DNA of 64,000 nt from contig NC_033635.1 of the NCBI RefSeq assembly GCF_001540865.1, forward strand, positions 2,810,231-2,874,230, read 5' to 3'. Below the pieces are notes generated by a model. That model was not told where the DNA came from and made no database searches. It was given only the letters and a program-made list of their open reading frames with translations. A program made the position numbers and the translations under genes. Shown here one piece after another: positions 23,422-37,140 of the stretch (the first letter of the stretch is position 1; each line of letters starts with the position of its first letter). The stretch is from Ananas comosus. Taxonomy: Eukaryota; Streptophyta; Magnoliopsida; Poales; Bromeliaceae.

Positions 23422-24131
23422 GATCATAGATTTTTGTTTGAGTATTCACATGGAAACTAAACACCAAACTAGTGCACTCTAGTATATTTGTGTCTCACCT
23501 TATTTAGGTTGTGGTCCTAAAAATTTTTGTTAGGCTAAGAGAAAGTAACCTAACTAGATATCTTGACATGCTAAGTGTGTTATTGCCACTGGTTGATAAA
23601 TTTAGCTCGGGTATGCAAGCTGTACTAAAAATAAAAACTTTGAAGGCTCAATTGAAGCTGTAAAGCTCTTATCTCATTTGATAATCTCGTGTAACAACAC
23701 AGTAGGAGTTGAAGCAAAATGAAAAAAAATTATTATCAACTGAACTGTTTTCACTGAGTTCATATTTTTTTTGATCGACGAATATAAATTGTTAATTAAG
23801 TCGATTGCTTCGGACAAAGCAAAACGAGCAAAGCGGTAAGCACAGTGCATGAATATGTAAAACAGTTCAGGAAATGCATGTACGTAGAAGTCTTGTAGTT
23901 CCTAATTACTACATCCAAAACTTCCATTGAGCCAAAAATAAGGAGATATCATGATCTAGGCCCAACGGCCCCAACCCCATATGTTCATGCACCTTGTTTT
24001 AACATGATAATCACTCCAAATTAAAATCTAATAAGCTGTAAATTTTTAAAACATAGATTTCTTTTTTTTTTGTGCGAGTTATAAAACATGCTTTCGTATA
24101 TATATTTAAACTGTACGTATATGTTACAATG

Positions 24132-24179
<48 letters not shown>

Positions 24180-24626
24180 GCTGGGCAGCTGGGAGATTGA
24201 TATTGACTTGCCAATAATAATTAAGTCAACTCAGAATTTAAGTGAAATGAAATATATATTATGCAAAAGTGCACCAAATCATCTCATATATATGTCCTAG
24301 CTCCCGGCCATCCATCCATTCTATCATATTTTAATCACCTTCAACCAATTGTTAAAGTTGCTTAAACGCACCTAATACAAAAGCTAAAGCTGGTAGGTAG
24401 ATGGAGAGAACCTTGCACATTATATACGGATCAAAATTCTTATTCTCGTATTTTTATTCAATATAGAACTAGTAATCTTATCGCTCTGCTTAACATGTAT
24501 TAGGTGTTATTAGCGCCCGACACCAATCAAATGCATTAAGAAAAATTCTAGATGCTACAGCACACGTACGGCACAAAAACGAATAAAAAGCCACGTGCAA
24601 GAAGTTACCAACATATAATATGACAC
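23422..24626. other. Intergenic DNA with long TA tract
   Basis: No gene is supported. A (TA)n tract of about 40 bases lies at 24135-24174. The rest is AT-rich single-copy-looking sequence. Confidence 0.45.
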
Positions 24627-24810
24627 AAAACTACTAGGCACCGACCGTTCCTAGAGCAAGTGGCAAAGGGCTTGGTGGTTGGTACCTGAAATCCAAATTC
24701 GAATTCTAGTTGATTCACATTTTCAGCTAAGTTTATTTCTAAATGAAAAAAACGAAGTAGGTAGCTATGCTACCTATCTCTCAAAAATAAAAATAAAAAA
24801 AACTACTAGG
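24627..24810 (+). mobile_element. Full-length SINE with 12-bp target duplication
   Basis: AAAACTACTAGG is at 24627-24638 and 24799-24810. The element starts caccgaccgttcctagagca, has a box A-like tagagcaagtgg and a box B-like attcgaattct, and ends gctacctatctctc then an A-rich tail. It is the cleanest full-length copy in the window, with little divergence from the copy at 53767-53935. Confidence 0.9.
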
Positions 24811-25085
24811 TGGAAATCCAAAAAAGTATACAAACTAGCTTCGATACTATGTTAAAGGCTTCAGAACTCCCAGAAAAACTTAAACTGATAGATGGACTAA
24901 TCCTTACATATATAGTACATACAACTCAGAAGTTGTATTAATTTGCATCCAATATATATGAGAATAACACGCCTTACAATGAGTGAAAGTCTATTAATTT
25001 AGTTTCAAAATTAACCAAAACAAAGCATATGGTGAGCAATTGAACTATGAGATCGAGAGATCGATATAGAGCAGAAAGAATAGTA

Positions 25086-25178
25086 GGTGGTAGCTGGAAA
25101 TGTGAATCAATTAGGATTCGAACTTGAGTTTCGGATACCAACCACCAAGCCCTTTGCCACTTGCTCTAGAAATGGTCG
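25086..25178 (-). mobile_element. SINE 5' part (minus strand), 3'-truncated
   Basis: From tagctggaaatgtgaatcaa to gccacttgctctagaaatgg, this matches the reverse complement of the SINE's 5' two thirds, including box B (aggattcgaact). The 3' tail is absent, so this is a broken copy. Confidence 0.7.
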
Positions 25179-28100
25179 ATATGTGCGAGATGACGTGGTG
25201 CACCATCTGTAGGGAACAGCCTTTAGATGGCGCGGGGTGGCGTATGGAAGTGTGAACCCGGCCAAACGATCGAGGGTGGGGATCATAAGTCGCTATCTTT
25301 AAAGGAGGTGGGGATGGAAGGCGTGATGTGACGATTCCTCGGTTTCCATTAGGGGAAAAAGGAGACCTCTCTCTAACCCTACCCCCTCTCTTTCCCACTT
25401 CGTATAACACCCCCCCGCTTTTACCAACAACACTGTATATATAGACTCCTTTTCCGTATCCTCCTCTCTTTTAACTCTACAAACTCTCGTCCACATCCCG
25501 TGCACCACGTCACCCATGCACAGCGCTAGCCCATCTCTCCTTCCTCGCTCTCATAAGTCTATATATATATCTATATAATGTTAAAAATATTATTTTTTGA
25601 CATCATAAGTTGTTGGAGATAAACGATCGTTTAACCCGTATGTTCGAATAAAGAATTTAACTTTTGAGGTGGTCGAATTTTAAAGGAGAAATGAGATGGA
25701 GTGAGATGAAGATGACACCATGGAGCATGGTGCATACACTGGGTGCAAGAAATGATCTCTCAACTCCTCTCTCTCTTTTATATGTGGGTTTCTCTCTCTA
25801 GAGTTTGGACCTAGAGTTGTATAGATAGGAAACTAGCTAGCTAGGTAGTAGACTATAATGTTGAAGAGGCTTGGGGGAGTTTGTCGCCTTTAACGGATTT
25901 GTGCACAATCATTAGAACCAAGGGGGCCTCTCACTTTCACCTATTTTAGGAAAGGTTTAGTTGATTAGACAAGCCCTAGCTTGTACAGCAGAGTATGCAG
26001 TGTTTGCCTTGGCAGATCCCAAAACGGCTCCCTCAATATATTCCTAGGGAATTGAGTCGATTGACCAATTCACCACACAATTTCTTAGGTCTCTAATTTA
26101 AAGGTAATATATTATTTCATAAAATAATGTCAAAGTATAGTGTTACTGTAAAATAATAGCTATACTTTAAAAACTTAAGTTGTTAGAGAATAATGATCAT
26201 ATATTTTTATATTTAACATTTTCCTCGTATCTAAGGTCAAGATTTTTTGTAAGACTTGTGACGTGAATTGGGAGAAAATTAATAATGTTAAAAGTCGTGT
26301 GATTTGAACTCAGAACCTTTTGTTCTAATACCACATAAAATAATCGTCATACTCTAAAAACTTAATCTGTTAGAGAAGGGTGTTTATATATTTTTATATT
26401 TAACAGTTACTAAAAAAGGCGCCATTATACTAAGACATGTCTAAAAATATTTCTAAAGTTCAAAGAATCAAATTGTAACTTTTGTTTTCCAAGGTTCAGA
26501 TTCTTATTTCTACTTTGCATTTTCAGTGAATATTTAGATTATTCTCTTTAGAGAACCTTTTGCTGGAATCTATTGTTGCTGAAAACAGTAACGTACTTAT
26601 GACGGCCAAACAAAACAGCGTAAAAAGATATCAATGAGAGAATACTTGAGAGATTGATTTTATTTTATCAACATGTGATTCTATGTTATTGTTTAGGTTT
26701 AATAAAGACTTGCTATTAAAACATAGTTGAAAGCTAGCATTATAGGATTTAAGATACAGAAAAAAAATTTAAAGGCATCGTTTTTTGATATAGAATAGAG
26801 TGCATGTAGCATTTTGTTCGCCGTCTCTAATAATATTCTAATAAATCATATAAAACAATAGCACATGTGAAGCAAATTAAAAGCGTCGACACACTTTCAA
26901 TCATAGGATGATAATGTAAAATCGAGCTACATATATATACACTACAGGTATGTACATAGTTTTTTTGAGTAGCTGAGTAGCTGCAATATTAAATTTAGTC
27001 AATCATACCTCGTGTATAATTCAAATTAGTTAACTACATCTAGCTAGCTTGTTAATAATAAATTTGTAATATCATATTACAAACTAGTATAGGAGGACTT
27101 AAATCCTATATCTACTCGTGGCTATGATATTACTAGGATTTAAATCCCATACTTGCAATATCATAGTCACAGCATAGTGACATCTAAAAGCGATAATTAA
27201 TTGATGGATGATTTCGGTTTTTTGTTGCTTTAACAAAAGACCTTAAATCAAATTTCACCAATTTGTTGAAAATAATTAATTATAAGAAGAATTGATTTCT
27301 CAGTATTTATTCATTAACGGGTAAATTATACTATTAGTTTCTAAACTAGTGCTCCTATTTGATCACTTTGATTTCTTAACTTTTCCATTAGGATGTTTAA
27401 TTAATTGAACTGTTAAATTGCTATGACCTACTATCATCTTTAGCTTTCATTATTTAAAAAGATGAAAATCTAATATGTCATGCTATGTTGGATATGAATA
27501 TTAATTAAAAACACCGTTCACTAATAGCTTAAACTATCATGTTGTTATCATTATTTAACATGATATGAGAGTAGTGGATCATGAGTTTGAGTTCTATCAT
27601 GTTGTTATCATTATTTAATTTCCTTATGTTTAATTTAAGTCCATGTTTTGGGACTATCAAAAAGCCTCGATACCATGTGGAAGGAGTGATGAATATAAAT
27701 ATTAAAAACATTATTCTTTGGGGTTTTTTATTGTGGGAGTTTCTATCATTGATATATGAGCTCAAATATTTTTTTAAAATATTTTTGTTTGACTTGAATA
27801 ATCTAGTTAGCCTAGTTATTTTGGAGCAAACCCAGGCTTAAAATATCTTTGCTATCTAGGGCAAAATACGTGTCATCGAAACTAACTTACTCTCCCAGGA
27901 GTATATATGCTATCAGTTAATTCGTGCAATTCAATTTTGACTATAAGAATATGAGAATGGCATTAGAAAAATAATGAATGCATTGACTAGAAGTTTAGGG
28001 TTTTATAAGTCAACAGCTTATTGTAACTCAATGGCGGCTACCCATGAGATAATGTGAAAAATTAATATAAGCACGTACGTGTATGTGTGTGTGTGTATAT

Positions 28101-29060
28101 GATATGCTATTATATATACTATTAATATATAGTATCAAGTCATTAGTACTATTAGGTTTTCGGTTCTTGCATGAAGCGATGTGCGGTTAGGATGATAGTG
28201 ATTTTTTATGGTTAAGTGGTTGGTTGAATAGAATAATCTAATGGTTGAAATGGTCAATGGGGCAGATTTAATAACGAAAAACTTGATAGAGCACCAAGTG
28301 CTTGGTGCTATTGATAGTAGTACTATAGTACAGTTGGAAGCTTGAGGTTGAACATTTTAGCCCGTGTTGATAAAGCTTGTTTAATTGTCAAAGTACTAAC
28401 GATACCAGCATACATATCCAGCTTAAGGAAACTACTGTAAAAACAAATTCTACAACAATTTGCAAAATTTGAAAGTAAATGAGTTAGGTCTTGTATTTCC
28501 ATGCAAAATCATCATTTTGTGATTGATGCATGCTTTTCTACTATTCAAATACGGCCACGTATGCAAGTTTTTGTAAAATGTTATAGCTTGTAGGCATAGC
28601 ATTGTCGAAAAAATTAACGCATGAATGGTGAATATTATAACTAATTATGTTGTCCATCTTTTATCTGATGGAAAGAATTCATTATGTCGACATGCTTTCG
28701 ATTTGGAGCAGACTCACGATATGAGGATCGATGCAAATTCAATAAGGATTAATGGTTCAGATTAACCTTTAAACCATTTTCTATTTTGTTTGGATTAGTA
28801 CCGCGCGCGTGCTCCTGCATTGAACCCAATCTAATTATGAGATCAACACATATAGGACCCACATGTTAGCTCAAAACCGTGACATACATATCCGAGTCAA
28901 CATTGTACAATCGATTAGTTCATTTGTATTCTGCATAACAAGTGTTGTAGCCAAATCTTACCGATCGAGCACTGTTAAGCTCATTTTAGTTTGCCCTTGT
29001 TGCGTCTTTGTGCTACCTAATTATTTCCAAGTATATTGTAAATTTTCTTTTTTGAAAAGC
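25179..29060. other. Long intergenic stretch
   Basis: No gene is supported. 25180-25520 is unusually GC-rich for the region and contains open frames on the minus strand without recognisable similarity. 26130-26420 contains two diverged copies of an AT-rich unit with tcataytctaaaaacttaa. 27530-27640 has the words catgttgttatcattattta twice. The inverted TATCGATAGCACC MITE (copy 3) spans about 28128-28325. Confidence 0.45.
28128..28325. mobile_element. Small MITE, TATCGATAGCACC family, copy 3 (inverted)
   Basis: The right end is tgctattgatagtagta and the left end tagtatcaagtcattagtac. The core contains ggttggttgaatagaataat and aacgaaaaacttgatag, the reverse complement of copy 1's core. It is about 200 bp and non-coding. 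Confidence 0.6.
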
Positions 29061-29081
29061 TATTGATATGTTGCCAAACAC

Positions 29082-29127
<46 letters not shown>

Positions 29128-29130
29128 AAG
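29082..29130. repeat. (CA)n-(TA)n microsatellite
   Basis: A run of about nineteen CA units followed by a short (TA) tract. Reading frames through it are artefacts of the repeat. Confidence 0.9.
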
Positions 29131-31058
29131 CTATTATGCTTTCGAAAGCATAACAGAATTCGTGTTTTCAACTTTTTAGCCCTTATATCAACCACTTTAA
29201 GTATTTTTAATCTTTGGATTAATATTATTATCCTAAGGAGACCACTCAATCCTAGAGAATCACTCAATCCTAAGAGGGATCACTATCATTCGGACCCTAC
29301 AATAAATTGTTGACGTGCTGACTTGCATACATAAATATATATATTCATAGCACAAAACGGTTGATTCATATATATAGTATAATTGTTACATTAATTAGCA
29401 ACTCATGTAGGAGCATTACTCCCTTCCTCTCTGACCTCTCACTAAGATTTAGCCTTTAGATTCTGACAAAAGAGATATGGCTACACAGAAAGTGCCATAC
29501 AATATAGGATAAAGTAAGTTTTCTTAAAATAAAAGGGGAGAGAGAGAGAGAGTATATGTTGAATAGCATGGTCCCTACACCCATCTGATGAAGAGAGAGG
29601 GCCTCTTTGGCTTTCCTTTGATGGACAGCACATGCCTCACAGTGATTCAGCTGTACTATTTTGATCTACAAGGAGGTTGGGTCAATCAAAGAGGAGAAGA
29701 AGAGATGGACATAAAAATTTATTCTCCCCCAAAAATTTTGTAGGAAATTTATTTAAATAGGATTTTTGATTTGATATAGAAGTGTTTTTTTTTCCCTGAA
29801 ATTAACTTACTTAATATTTAAGCCTTTTGATTTGATATGGAAGTGTTTTCCCCTGTTGACAAATAATAGATATGAGAGTACGTTACATTACACTTTGATA
29901 ATATGTTGGTTTATAATGACTCATCGAAAAGCGGTAGAATGTCAATTTAGTAGAAGCTATGCTTCGCTAAAACAAGTAACTATGCAAAAATAATTTTGAA
30001 CAAAAATGGATTTATTTAGGACCTCTCACAATTACGAAAATATATTTTAGAAAAACAAAAAAACTGAATTCATGATGCTCTTGACTTACCAACCAAATTT
30101 CAATATCTTCAAGACAAGTACCCCTTATAACCAATCACTTTTTCCTTCCATGACCAGTTTTATATTAATCATTGTTAGAAGCTACTTTTGTTGGCATGTT
30201 ACATCCTTTTAGTTATCTCAAAGCATAAAGTGTTATTCTATTGTAAAAATTTCGCCCTAATAGAGCTTCTACAGAATTATCTATAGACAGTAGAGAATCA
30301 CGAAGAGCCTTATAAATTTTCGTTGTTATCCTTTTCAATGATTTTACAGCAAAACTAGAAACTCCAAATCTCGTCCCTTTTGATCTTCCACTCTACTTTG
30401 TAACCTCTAAAATTTTCCACTACTTTTCAAGTTGAGGAGTTGTTTCAGAAGCACAGTTAGCCAAAAAATTAAAGCGCCTAAACCATTAATCGTGAATCGA
30501 CGTAATTACTCACATATAGTGATTTTAGATTCTACTGGCTATATGTGCTTGTACTGCCTGTGTGGAGACTTAAGGACCACTTAACAACTAGTATTAATTA
30601 ACACATGTAGGCTCACTACCCTTTTTTCTCCTTGATTATATAGCAAACAGTAAGTTTTAGCACATACACATATACAAGGACCACTAACCTTGTTTCTCCT
30701 TGGTTAGCAATGATGCTTGATTTGTCCCCATCATGTTGGGTATGGGCTTACGAAAGCCACATGTTCTCATGACCTTTTTGCATGGCTGATCCATAAGCCA
30801 ACACAAGGAGAGCTAGTGCTCTTTCAGAAGTTTCAAGTTAAAACTACATTTCATTTTAGCTTCTTAATTTAGTCTTCTTAGATCTGGGAATAGTAAATAT
30901 TGAGCAGTGATAAGAAAAGATAACAAATTGAATACAATGTTAAGATTAGAATATCAAAGAGTACATCTAGATACATGTACCATGATTTGTCGTTATTACA
31001 GTTTTCTTTCTATTATTATTATTATTATTTTCTCATTCAATTAATGCATGCATGGGCT

Positions 31059-31060
<2 letters not shown>
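29131..31060. other. Intergenic DNA
   Basis: No gene is supported. AT-rich, with one imperfect pair of short repeats near 29760-29850 (tttttgatttgatatagaag and ttttgatttgatatggaagt). Nothing else stands out. Confidence 0.45.
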
Positions 31061-31085
<25 letters not shown>

Positions 31086-31089
<4 letters not shown>

Positions 31090-31575
31090 CCTTCGTTCTC
31101 TTAAATCATTTTACATGATAAAAATTTCTAATCGATGATCAAAACCGTTAAAGTTAATCTAAAGTACTATTTAAATCATCTAGAAACTATTTTTTATAAA
31201 TTTTAAAATTTATTTACGTAGTGATCAAAGAATCACAAAATTGATAATTTTTTGATGACCTATATGAGCCGTTTACTTGTTTTACGATATAGAGCAATCC
31301 AAATTGTTTAAATTTTTAATAAATTTTTTTTATAATACTATTTAGATAATATTTGATAACTCCGATCATAAATTAAAAAAGTCTAACATCTAATTCAAAA
31401 GGTCATTTGTTTTTGACCGTTTATTTTTTAACTCTTAAATAGGCTTGGTTGATTTTTAAAACTTATGAAATTTAATTTCTAGACGTTTTAAAGAACTAGA
31501 TCAATTTTAATGTTTCGCTCATCGATTCAAAATTTTTATCATCTAAAATGACTTAACAGTACGAAGACATCCGTC
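31086..31575. mobile_element. Palindromic-end MITE
   Basis: The left end includes ttaaatcattttacatgata then aaaattt. The right end carries the inverse, whose complement reads ttaagtcattttagatgata then aaaattt. The inverted ends are about 40 bp long. The element is about 490 bp, AT-rich and non-coding, and abuts a (TA)n tract at 31062-31085. No target duplication could be defined because of the TA tract. Confidence 0.55.
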
Positions 31576-32125
31576 CTCCTAAAAGATCGTAGGTGGATTA
31601 CATATAAATGTCATGCATGGGCACCACATTTTTTTTATTTCTGTTTACCTTGTAAGGGATTTATTTTTCATGTAAGCCCCTAAATTATTCATATTTGTGT
31701 AAAGATTTTAGTAAACTAATATTTACATCTCTACCAGGTGCGAAAGGAAAAACCCAAATCCTGGACCAATTGTCGCCAGTTTAATCCTGTCACACATTTA
31801 TAAGGGAAAAAATAACATGATGATAAAAAAATTTTTTTTTTTTTAACATTGAGGGAGTAAATTTGAATACATTGCAACGTAAAACTATCGTGGACCGATT
31901 CGTAATATATATATATGTCAGGTACCGCTAATTAACAGTAGCACTGACAAGTAGGTCCCACATGTAAGCGGAACAACATTACCCCGCTCACTTTAGCAAA
32001 AGAAGCGCTCGAATTCTACAGTGCGCCTGAGGCGGGAGTCTCTAGGGTTTCGCAATGCTCCGACCCGTGGGGATTCATGGCGCCAAAAGGGCGAGATTTG
32101 GATCTCCATCGTCTCCAACGCTCCT
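31576..32125 (+). promoter_or_regulatory. Upstream region and leader of TRM1
   Basis: Sequence becomes GC-rich from about 32000, as expected for a transcribed leader. I saw no certain TATA box. Two ATGs precede the chosen start: 32055 and 32077, both out of frame with TRM1. The first opens a 24-codon upstream frame whose stop (32127-32129) overlaps the TRM1 ATG as ATGA. Confidence 0.5.
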
Positions 32126-35100
32126 ATGAGAACCCTAATTCGAGCTCCTATTCCCCTCAGATTGAGGCGGAGACCATCAAAATCGAACCTTTCCTTCTCC
32201 TCCTCCTTCTCCACCACCACCACCACCTCCTCCTCTTCTACTCCCAATACCACCATTTGTAACCCTAATTCCGACGACGGTTGCTGCGCCGCCGCCGGAG
32301 AAGGGACCGGAGACTACACTATTGTAAAGGAAGGAGAAGCGGATATTCTCATGGATTCCTCAAATAGCGTCTTCTACAACAAGGCGCAGGTTTAATTACT
32401 TGACCACACTGATGCATACATAACTTTCTTTCTTTTCCCCCATTCTATGATGAACTCAATGAGCAAATTTGAGCGTAAGCGAGTAGGTCAATTACTAGGC
32501 ATCCTTTTCTCCATCTATACTCCGTTTGGTATCAAATCACGACAAAAATGAATTGATTTGCAGCTCCGTGAATTCGAATGAATTGATTTTGGACTTGAAT
32601 TCTTTTGTTTGGAATGAGTGGAATTGAATTGTATAAATCATATTACTTCTGAAGGAATTAGGGACAGTATTTTTAAATTTTCTTACATGTGAAAAGTGCA
32701 AATCTTGGCAAATCCGAGGTCACCTGATTTAGTTATACTTATTGAAATCATCCCGAATCATGGCAAATTAACTCAAATTATATCCACTAATGTTCCCAAA
32801 CACAAGTTTTAATGCATTCTGATTTGTAATTCTATCCAAATCAGTGACATGGAGGTCACCAAAAAAGGGTGCAATATAAATGTGATAGTTTAAGTTTACT
32901 TCACATATGTTGCATAGCGGAATTGTTAAGGTTGTAATTACGAATTCTAGAAATGCAGCATTACCCTCATTTGCATCTCTCATCTTACTCACAGTTCAAC
33001 ATTGATAGTTACTTCGGGTTCCTCTTTTGTACCCTTTTTTCTGGTTCTGCTGGTCATATAACAAAGTTGAAGTTGAATTTGAATGAAGTAGCTTGAAGGA
33101 TGAAGTATAATCTTCTTTGCATTGTTAAATTGCATACATGTTCAGGTTAACAACAGAGACTTGTCGATTGCTGTTTTGAGAACTTTTATTTCAAGACGCA
33201 GTGAAGAGCATGCTGCCATGTTAAGTAAAATGGTTGGTTCAGGACCAAAGGACCTGAAGGCACCTAGAGTTCTTGAGGTGCATCGTTAATTTCTTTTCCT
33301 TGGTTTTCTTTTATGTGTTTATTTGCCCGACAATAATTATGTAGTTTATATTTCGAACTTTGAAATCCTATTGTTTTGAGTGTGCAGGCTTTGGCTGCTT
33401 CAGGGCTAAGAGCTCTGAGATATGCTCGTGAAGTAGATGGAATTGGTGAAGTCGTGGCTTTGGACAACAATAAAGGTGTATGTATATCTTCGTCATTCAA
33501 TTAATAATTTGTCATATGCTGGGATGTTCCTAGGAAAATATGCTAAATTTAATTTCACATGTTCATTTGCAGTTGCTGTAGATGCATGCAAGAAAAATAT
33601 CGAATTCAATGGTTCTCATGTTTCTTCAAAGGTGGTAGTACATGAAGCTGATGCTCGAGTTTATATGCTCACCCACCCAAAGGAATTTGATGTGGTATTT
33701 TATGTTGACCTGTAAACGCATATCTTATTTTCGCAATTCTCATGCCCTTTACGAATCATACCCTCATCAAACAAAATACTTATGAGCTGGAAAGTCTGAT
33801 TGCTTTTTATGCAGTTCAAAATTTAGAAACCATGATGATTATTATCCTTCTATGCAAAGAGATTAGGTTCCACTTCTTGTTTTCTTTCGGTTAGGAACTT
33901 ATTGTTTGGGTTTGCAACTATGATTGATGATATTCTCCTAGTTTCCATAGGCTTTTCGTTTAATAAGTTGATAGAATTAAAATACATGATTTACATTAAG
34001 AAGGTGATCTTAGCTCAGGAAACGCTGCTTACGTTATCTGAAAAAATTGCAAATATGTATGCTCTTAATGCGAAGTGCAAACAATGAGATGTAACAAGGG
34101 AAAAATCAAAGCAAATCATGGGGATTGTTGTCTGACAGAAGAAATTCTCCCGTTATATATAATATCTATTGGTTGTTTTGGATGGCTTTATCAAAGATAG
34201 GTTAATAAGTGGTTAAATTAGGTTGACCTTGATCCTTATGGATCGCCAGTTGCATTCTTGGATTCAGTAGTACAGACACTAGCTGATGGTGGTCTGCTAA
34301 TGTGCACTGCTACTGATATGGCGGTGCTCTCTGGGGGCAATGAAGGGGTTTGCTTTTCTAAGTAAGTTTTCTGCTTCATACATCTATTCTTTAATCTGTT
34401 GTAATGGAGTTCTAAATATTTTGTTCTCGCAGGTACGGTTCTTATCCTTTGAAAGGAAAGTATAACCATGAGATGGCTCTGAGGATTCTTCTCGCTTGCC
34501 TTGAGGTGATTCTTCATTGAATATACATAGTTTTCTTTTTACCATCTTACTGATATTCTTTCTCTGAACTTGGATTCCCTCACTTGTTCTCATGATACAG
34601 AGTCATGCAAATCGCCACAAGCGCTATATCGTTCCCATCCTCTCTGTGCAAATGGATTTCTATATCCGGGTTTTTGTGCGCATCTTCACGTTTGTTTCCA
34701 GTTGCTTTTCTATCATTTTTAGTCATGTCACACCCGAACATTTCCCTTCTCAGATCAAATGGAGAAGTTGGATGTTGGACTAGCACATTAGTGTTGGTAA
34801 CTTGCGCTTAAACTTTTTTGCACCGTGAGATTAAGACACATTTCGAGTTACTAATATTTATGGTCCGGTCAGGGCATTACAAGCCCTTTTCTTTTGAAAG
34901 TGGTATATATAATATGCTGGAGTTAGAGTGTTAAGTCAAAGTTAAGACAATACATTTTATTTTCTTTGATATCTCTCTCAAAATGTAATGTGATGGTGGA
35001 TTCTGATGCAGTTCTGCCAGTGCAATGAAATGCTCCACGCTTAAATTGTTGTATGTGTATCAATGTGTTGGTTGTGATTCATTTCATATGCAAAGCCTCG

Positions 35101-36452
35101 GAAGAGTTGTTTCTAAGGTATTCTCTAGTTTACTTGCTTGGGAGGCACTTTTTGTTTTTCTCTGTTTTGTTTACATGCATTTAGTGTGCGACCTTTAACT
35201 CTTAATATGCATTTTTTTTGACATCAGAACAACAGTGTGATGTACGCACCTGGATTTGGTCCTATAGTACCTCAAGAGTGCGGTGATTGTGGAAAGAAAT
35301 TTAGTATGGGAGGACCTATATGGTCCGCACCTATCCATGATCATGACTGGGTACCTTCCATTATGTCAAACATTAGTGCTATGAAGGATAGATATCCAGC
35401 ATATGAGAGAATTTCAGCTGTACTAACATCAGTATCTGAGGTATCAGCACTACCTTTTTCTTTCATCATTATAAATCGCTACTTGAATTGTTGTGACCAT
35501 TCTAAACATGAGACTATCATGTTAAAGTACATGACTACCAGAGAACCGTGTTCTTATATTTTATATTCAACATATCATATGCAGGAATTGCTCGATGTCC
35601 CTCTCTTTGTCAATGCTCATAGCTTGTGCTCTACTCTCAAGTGTACTTCTCCAACCATGGCTATGTTCCGTTCTGCATTGATAAATGCTGGCTATCGGGT
35701 TTCCGGTAGCCATGTGGATCCACTAGCACTCAAAACTGACGCCCCGATGAACATAATTTGGGACATCATGCGCTGCTGGGTACCCGTCTTTTCTTCTATT
35801 GTTGAATTCTCTTTAAAGTTTTAGATTATAATTTATTTTTTTTTCTGTTTTTGTTTCTCTTTCGTTCTTTATTTACGTGGGTATCCTTTCTTGATAGATC
35901 AAGATTCATCCAGTGAAAGCTCACGCAGCGAGTCAGCCAGGGACCATAATCCTTTCCAGAGAACCAATCCTGGAAGTGCGACTTATATCCTTCACTCAAC
36001 AAAATTATTTATATGTTATACTTGTTGGTCGCCTATTTTACCTTGAAGTAATTCACCTCGGTATTAGCTTAGGGGAAGATGCACAAAAGACTTTTCCCCT
36101 TTTTTTTTTCCCTTATAAAACTAAAAGGAGCACTCCTTGTAGAAATGTAGTATCAGATAGACTCAAGTTTCTGTCAATTGTAGATTAAATTAGTCATGGA
36201 TTCCTAAACTTTAATTCAAGTACTTCCCTCAAACACCGACTGTTTTAACCTGCTTATTCTATCATGCAGGCAAATTTTGCCCAACCGGTGGATCATCTCA
36301 GCAAATCACGGGTCAAGAAGCTGCCACGGTTTCTCCCAAATCCTGAAAGGTACTGGGGGCCTAAGAGTAAGGCAGGAAGACAAGTTAAATGCAATCTCAG
36401 TCCTGCGGATGAAGACAGAAATCGAGCATCGATTGAGACACCGATAAGCTAG
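32126..36452 (+). CDS. TRM1: tRNA (guanine(26)-N(2))-dimethyltransferase
   Basis: Twelve exons: 32126-32389, 33146-33277, 33388-33475, 33573-33694, 34222-34361, 34433-34505, 34601-34689, 35012-35117, 35228-35440, 35585-35779, 35898-35975 and 36270-36452. They give 560 residues with all phases closing. The enzyme adds two methyl groups from S-adenosylmethionine to G26 of tRNAs. Signatures: an Arg/Ser-rich N-terminus (MRTLIRAPIPLRLRRRPSK) that could be an organelle presequence; VKEGEADILMDSSNSVFYN; the SAM-binding region ALAASGLRALRYAREVDG; the catalytic-region motif DVVDLDPYGSPVAFLDS; Cys pairs CVGCDSF and CGDCGKKF for zinc binding; TLKCTSPTMAMFRSALINAG; and PRFLPNPERYWGPK near the end. The C-terminus is shorter than the acidic Arabidopsis tail as I recall it. 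Upstream in-frame codons include no ATG. The gene is intact. Confidence 0.95.
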
Positions 36453-37068
36453 GTTACGGGGAGCCGTAGGAAAGAGAGAGGGTAAAATGTGTGGATAGTC
36501 CCCGTGCTGTCCTGTTATTTCGATTCAGTAAACACATTTCTCTCAGAACTCTCACTAGTATTTCAATGTAGTCCCTCCAGAGTCATATGTAGAAAACAAA
36601 CCTAATGCTTCTCATGAAATGACTCTATGTTGATCTACTTCGAATAAAGTTTCAAGGCTGAGTTAGAGACATAGAGGTTGAGAATGTACTCCGGCGTTTA
36701 GTGGTGCAGGGCAGCTTTCTGAGCATTGCAAATCTTCAATTATCTCAAGTTAGTAACATGCCAATAAAGTTGCATGTCAGCTGAACTTCATGCAAAAGTA
36801 CTTTTTTCCTATTGCGACCAAAAAACTTTGCTTTATAGTACTTTTCCTATCATACTTCCTCTGGATCAAATAGTGCCTCCGATGTTTTATTGGAAAAAAA
36901 AAAATTCTCAGAGATTCCCATTAGGTGATCGAGGCGATTGGCAAAAATGCTCAAAACTGATAATTATGATCTTAAGCACTGTATAGTGACATCAAAATTT
37001 GACAAGATTTATTTGTAATATAAGTTTTCTTTAGATAAATATATTTACGTAACAAACCTTACATCAAA
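36453..37068. other. TRM1 3' flank
   Basis: Probably the TRM1 3' UTR in the first few hundred bases. No further gene until the tRNA at 37069. Confidence 0.5.
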
Positions 37069-37140
37069 GTCGTTGTAGTATAGTGGTCAGTATTTCCGCC
37101 TGTCACGCGGACGACCCGGGTTCGATCCCCGGCAACGGCG
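37069..37140 (+). tRNA. tRNA-Asp (anticodon GUC)
   Basis: A 72-base cloverleaf. The acceptor stem GTCGTTG/CAACGGC is paired (including G-T), with discriminator G. The anticodon stem TCCGC/GCGGA encloses loop CTGTCAC with anticodon GTC at 37102-37104. The T arm is CCGGG-TTCGATC-CCCGG. A T-run four to five bases downstream is the Pol III terminator. Standard plant tRNA-Asp, no intron. Confidence 0.95.

Noticed and set aside
25111..25517. Minus-strand frames in the GC-rich patch near 25.3 kb
   Set aside because: They overlap a SINE fragment and have no recognisable similarity; composition alone is not enough.
25840..25920. Sequence ttgaagaggcttgggggagt resembling miR395
   Set aside because: It needs an extra base relative to the miRNA as I recall it, and no complementary arm forming a hairpin was found nearby.
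32021..32125. N-terminal extension of TRM1 starting at 32021
   Set aside because: The frame opens with GTG, not ATG. The first in-frame ATG is 32126.
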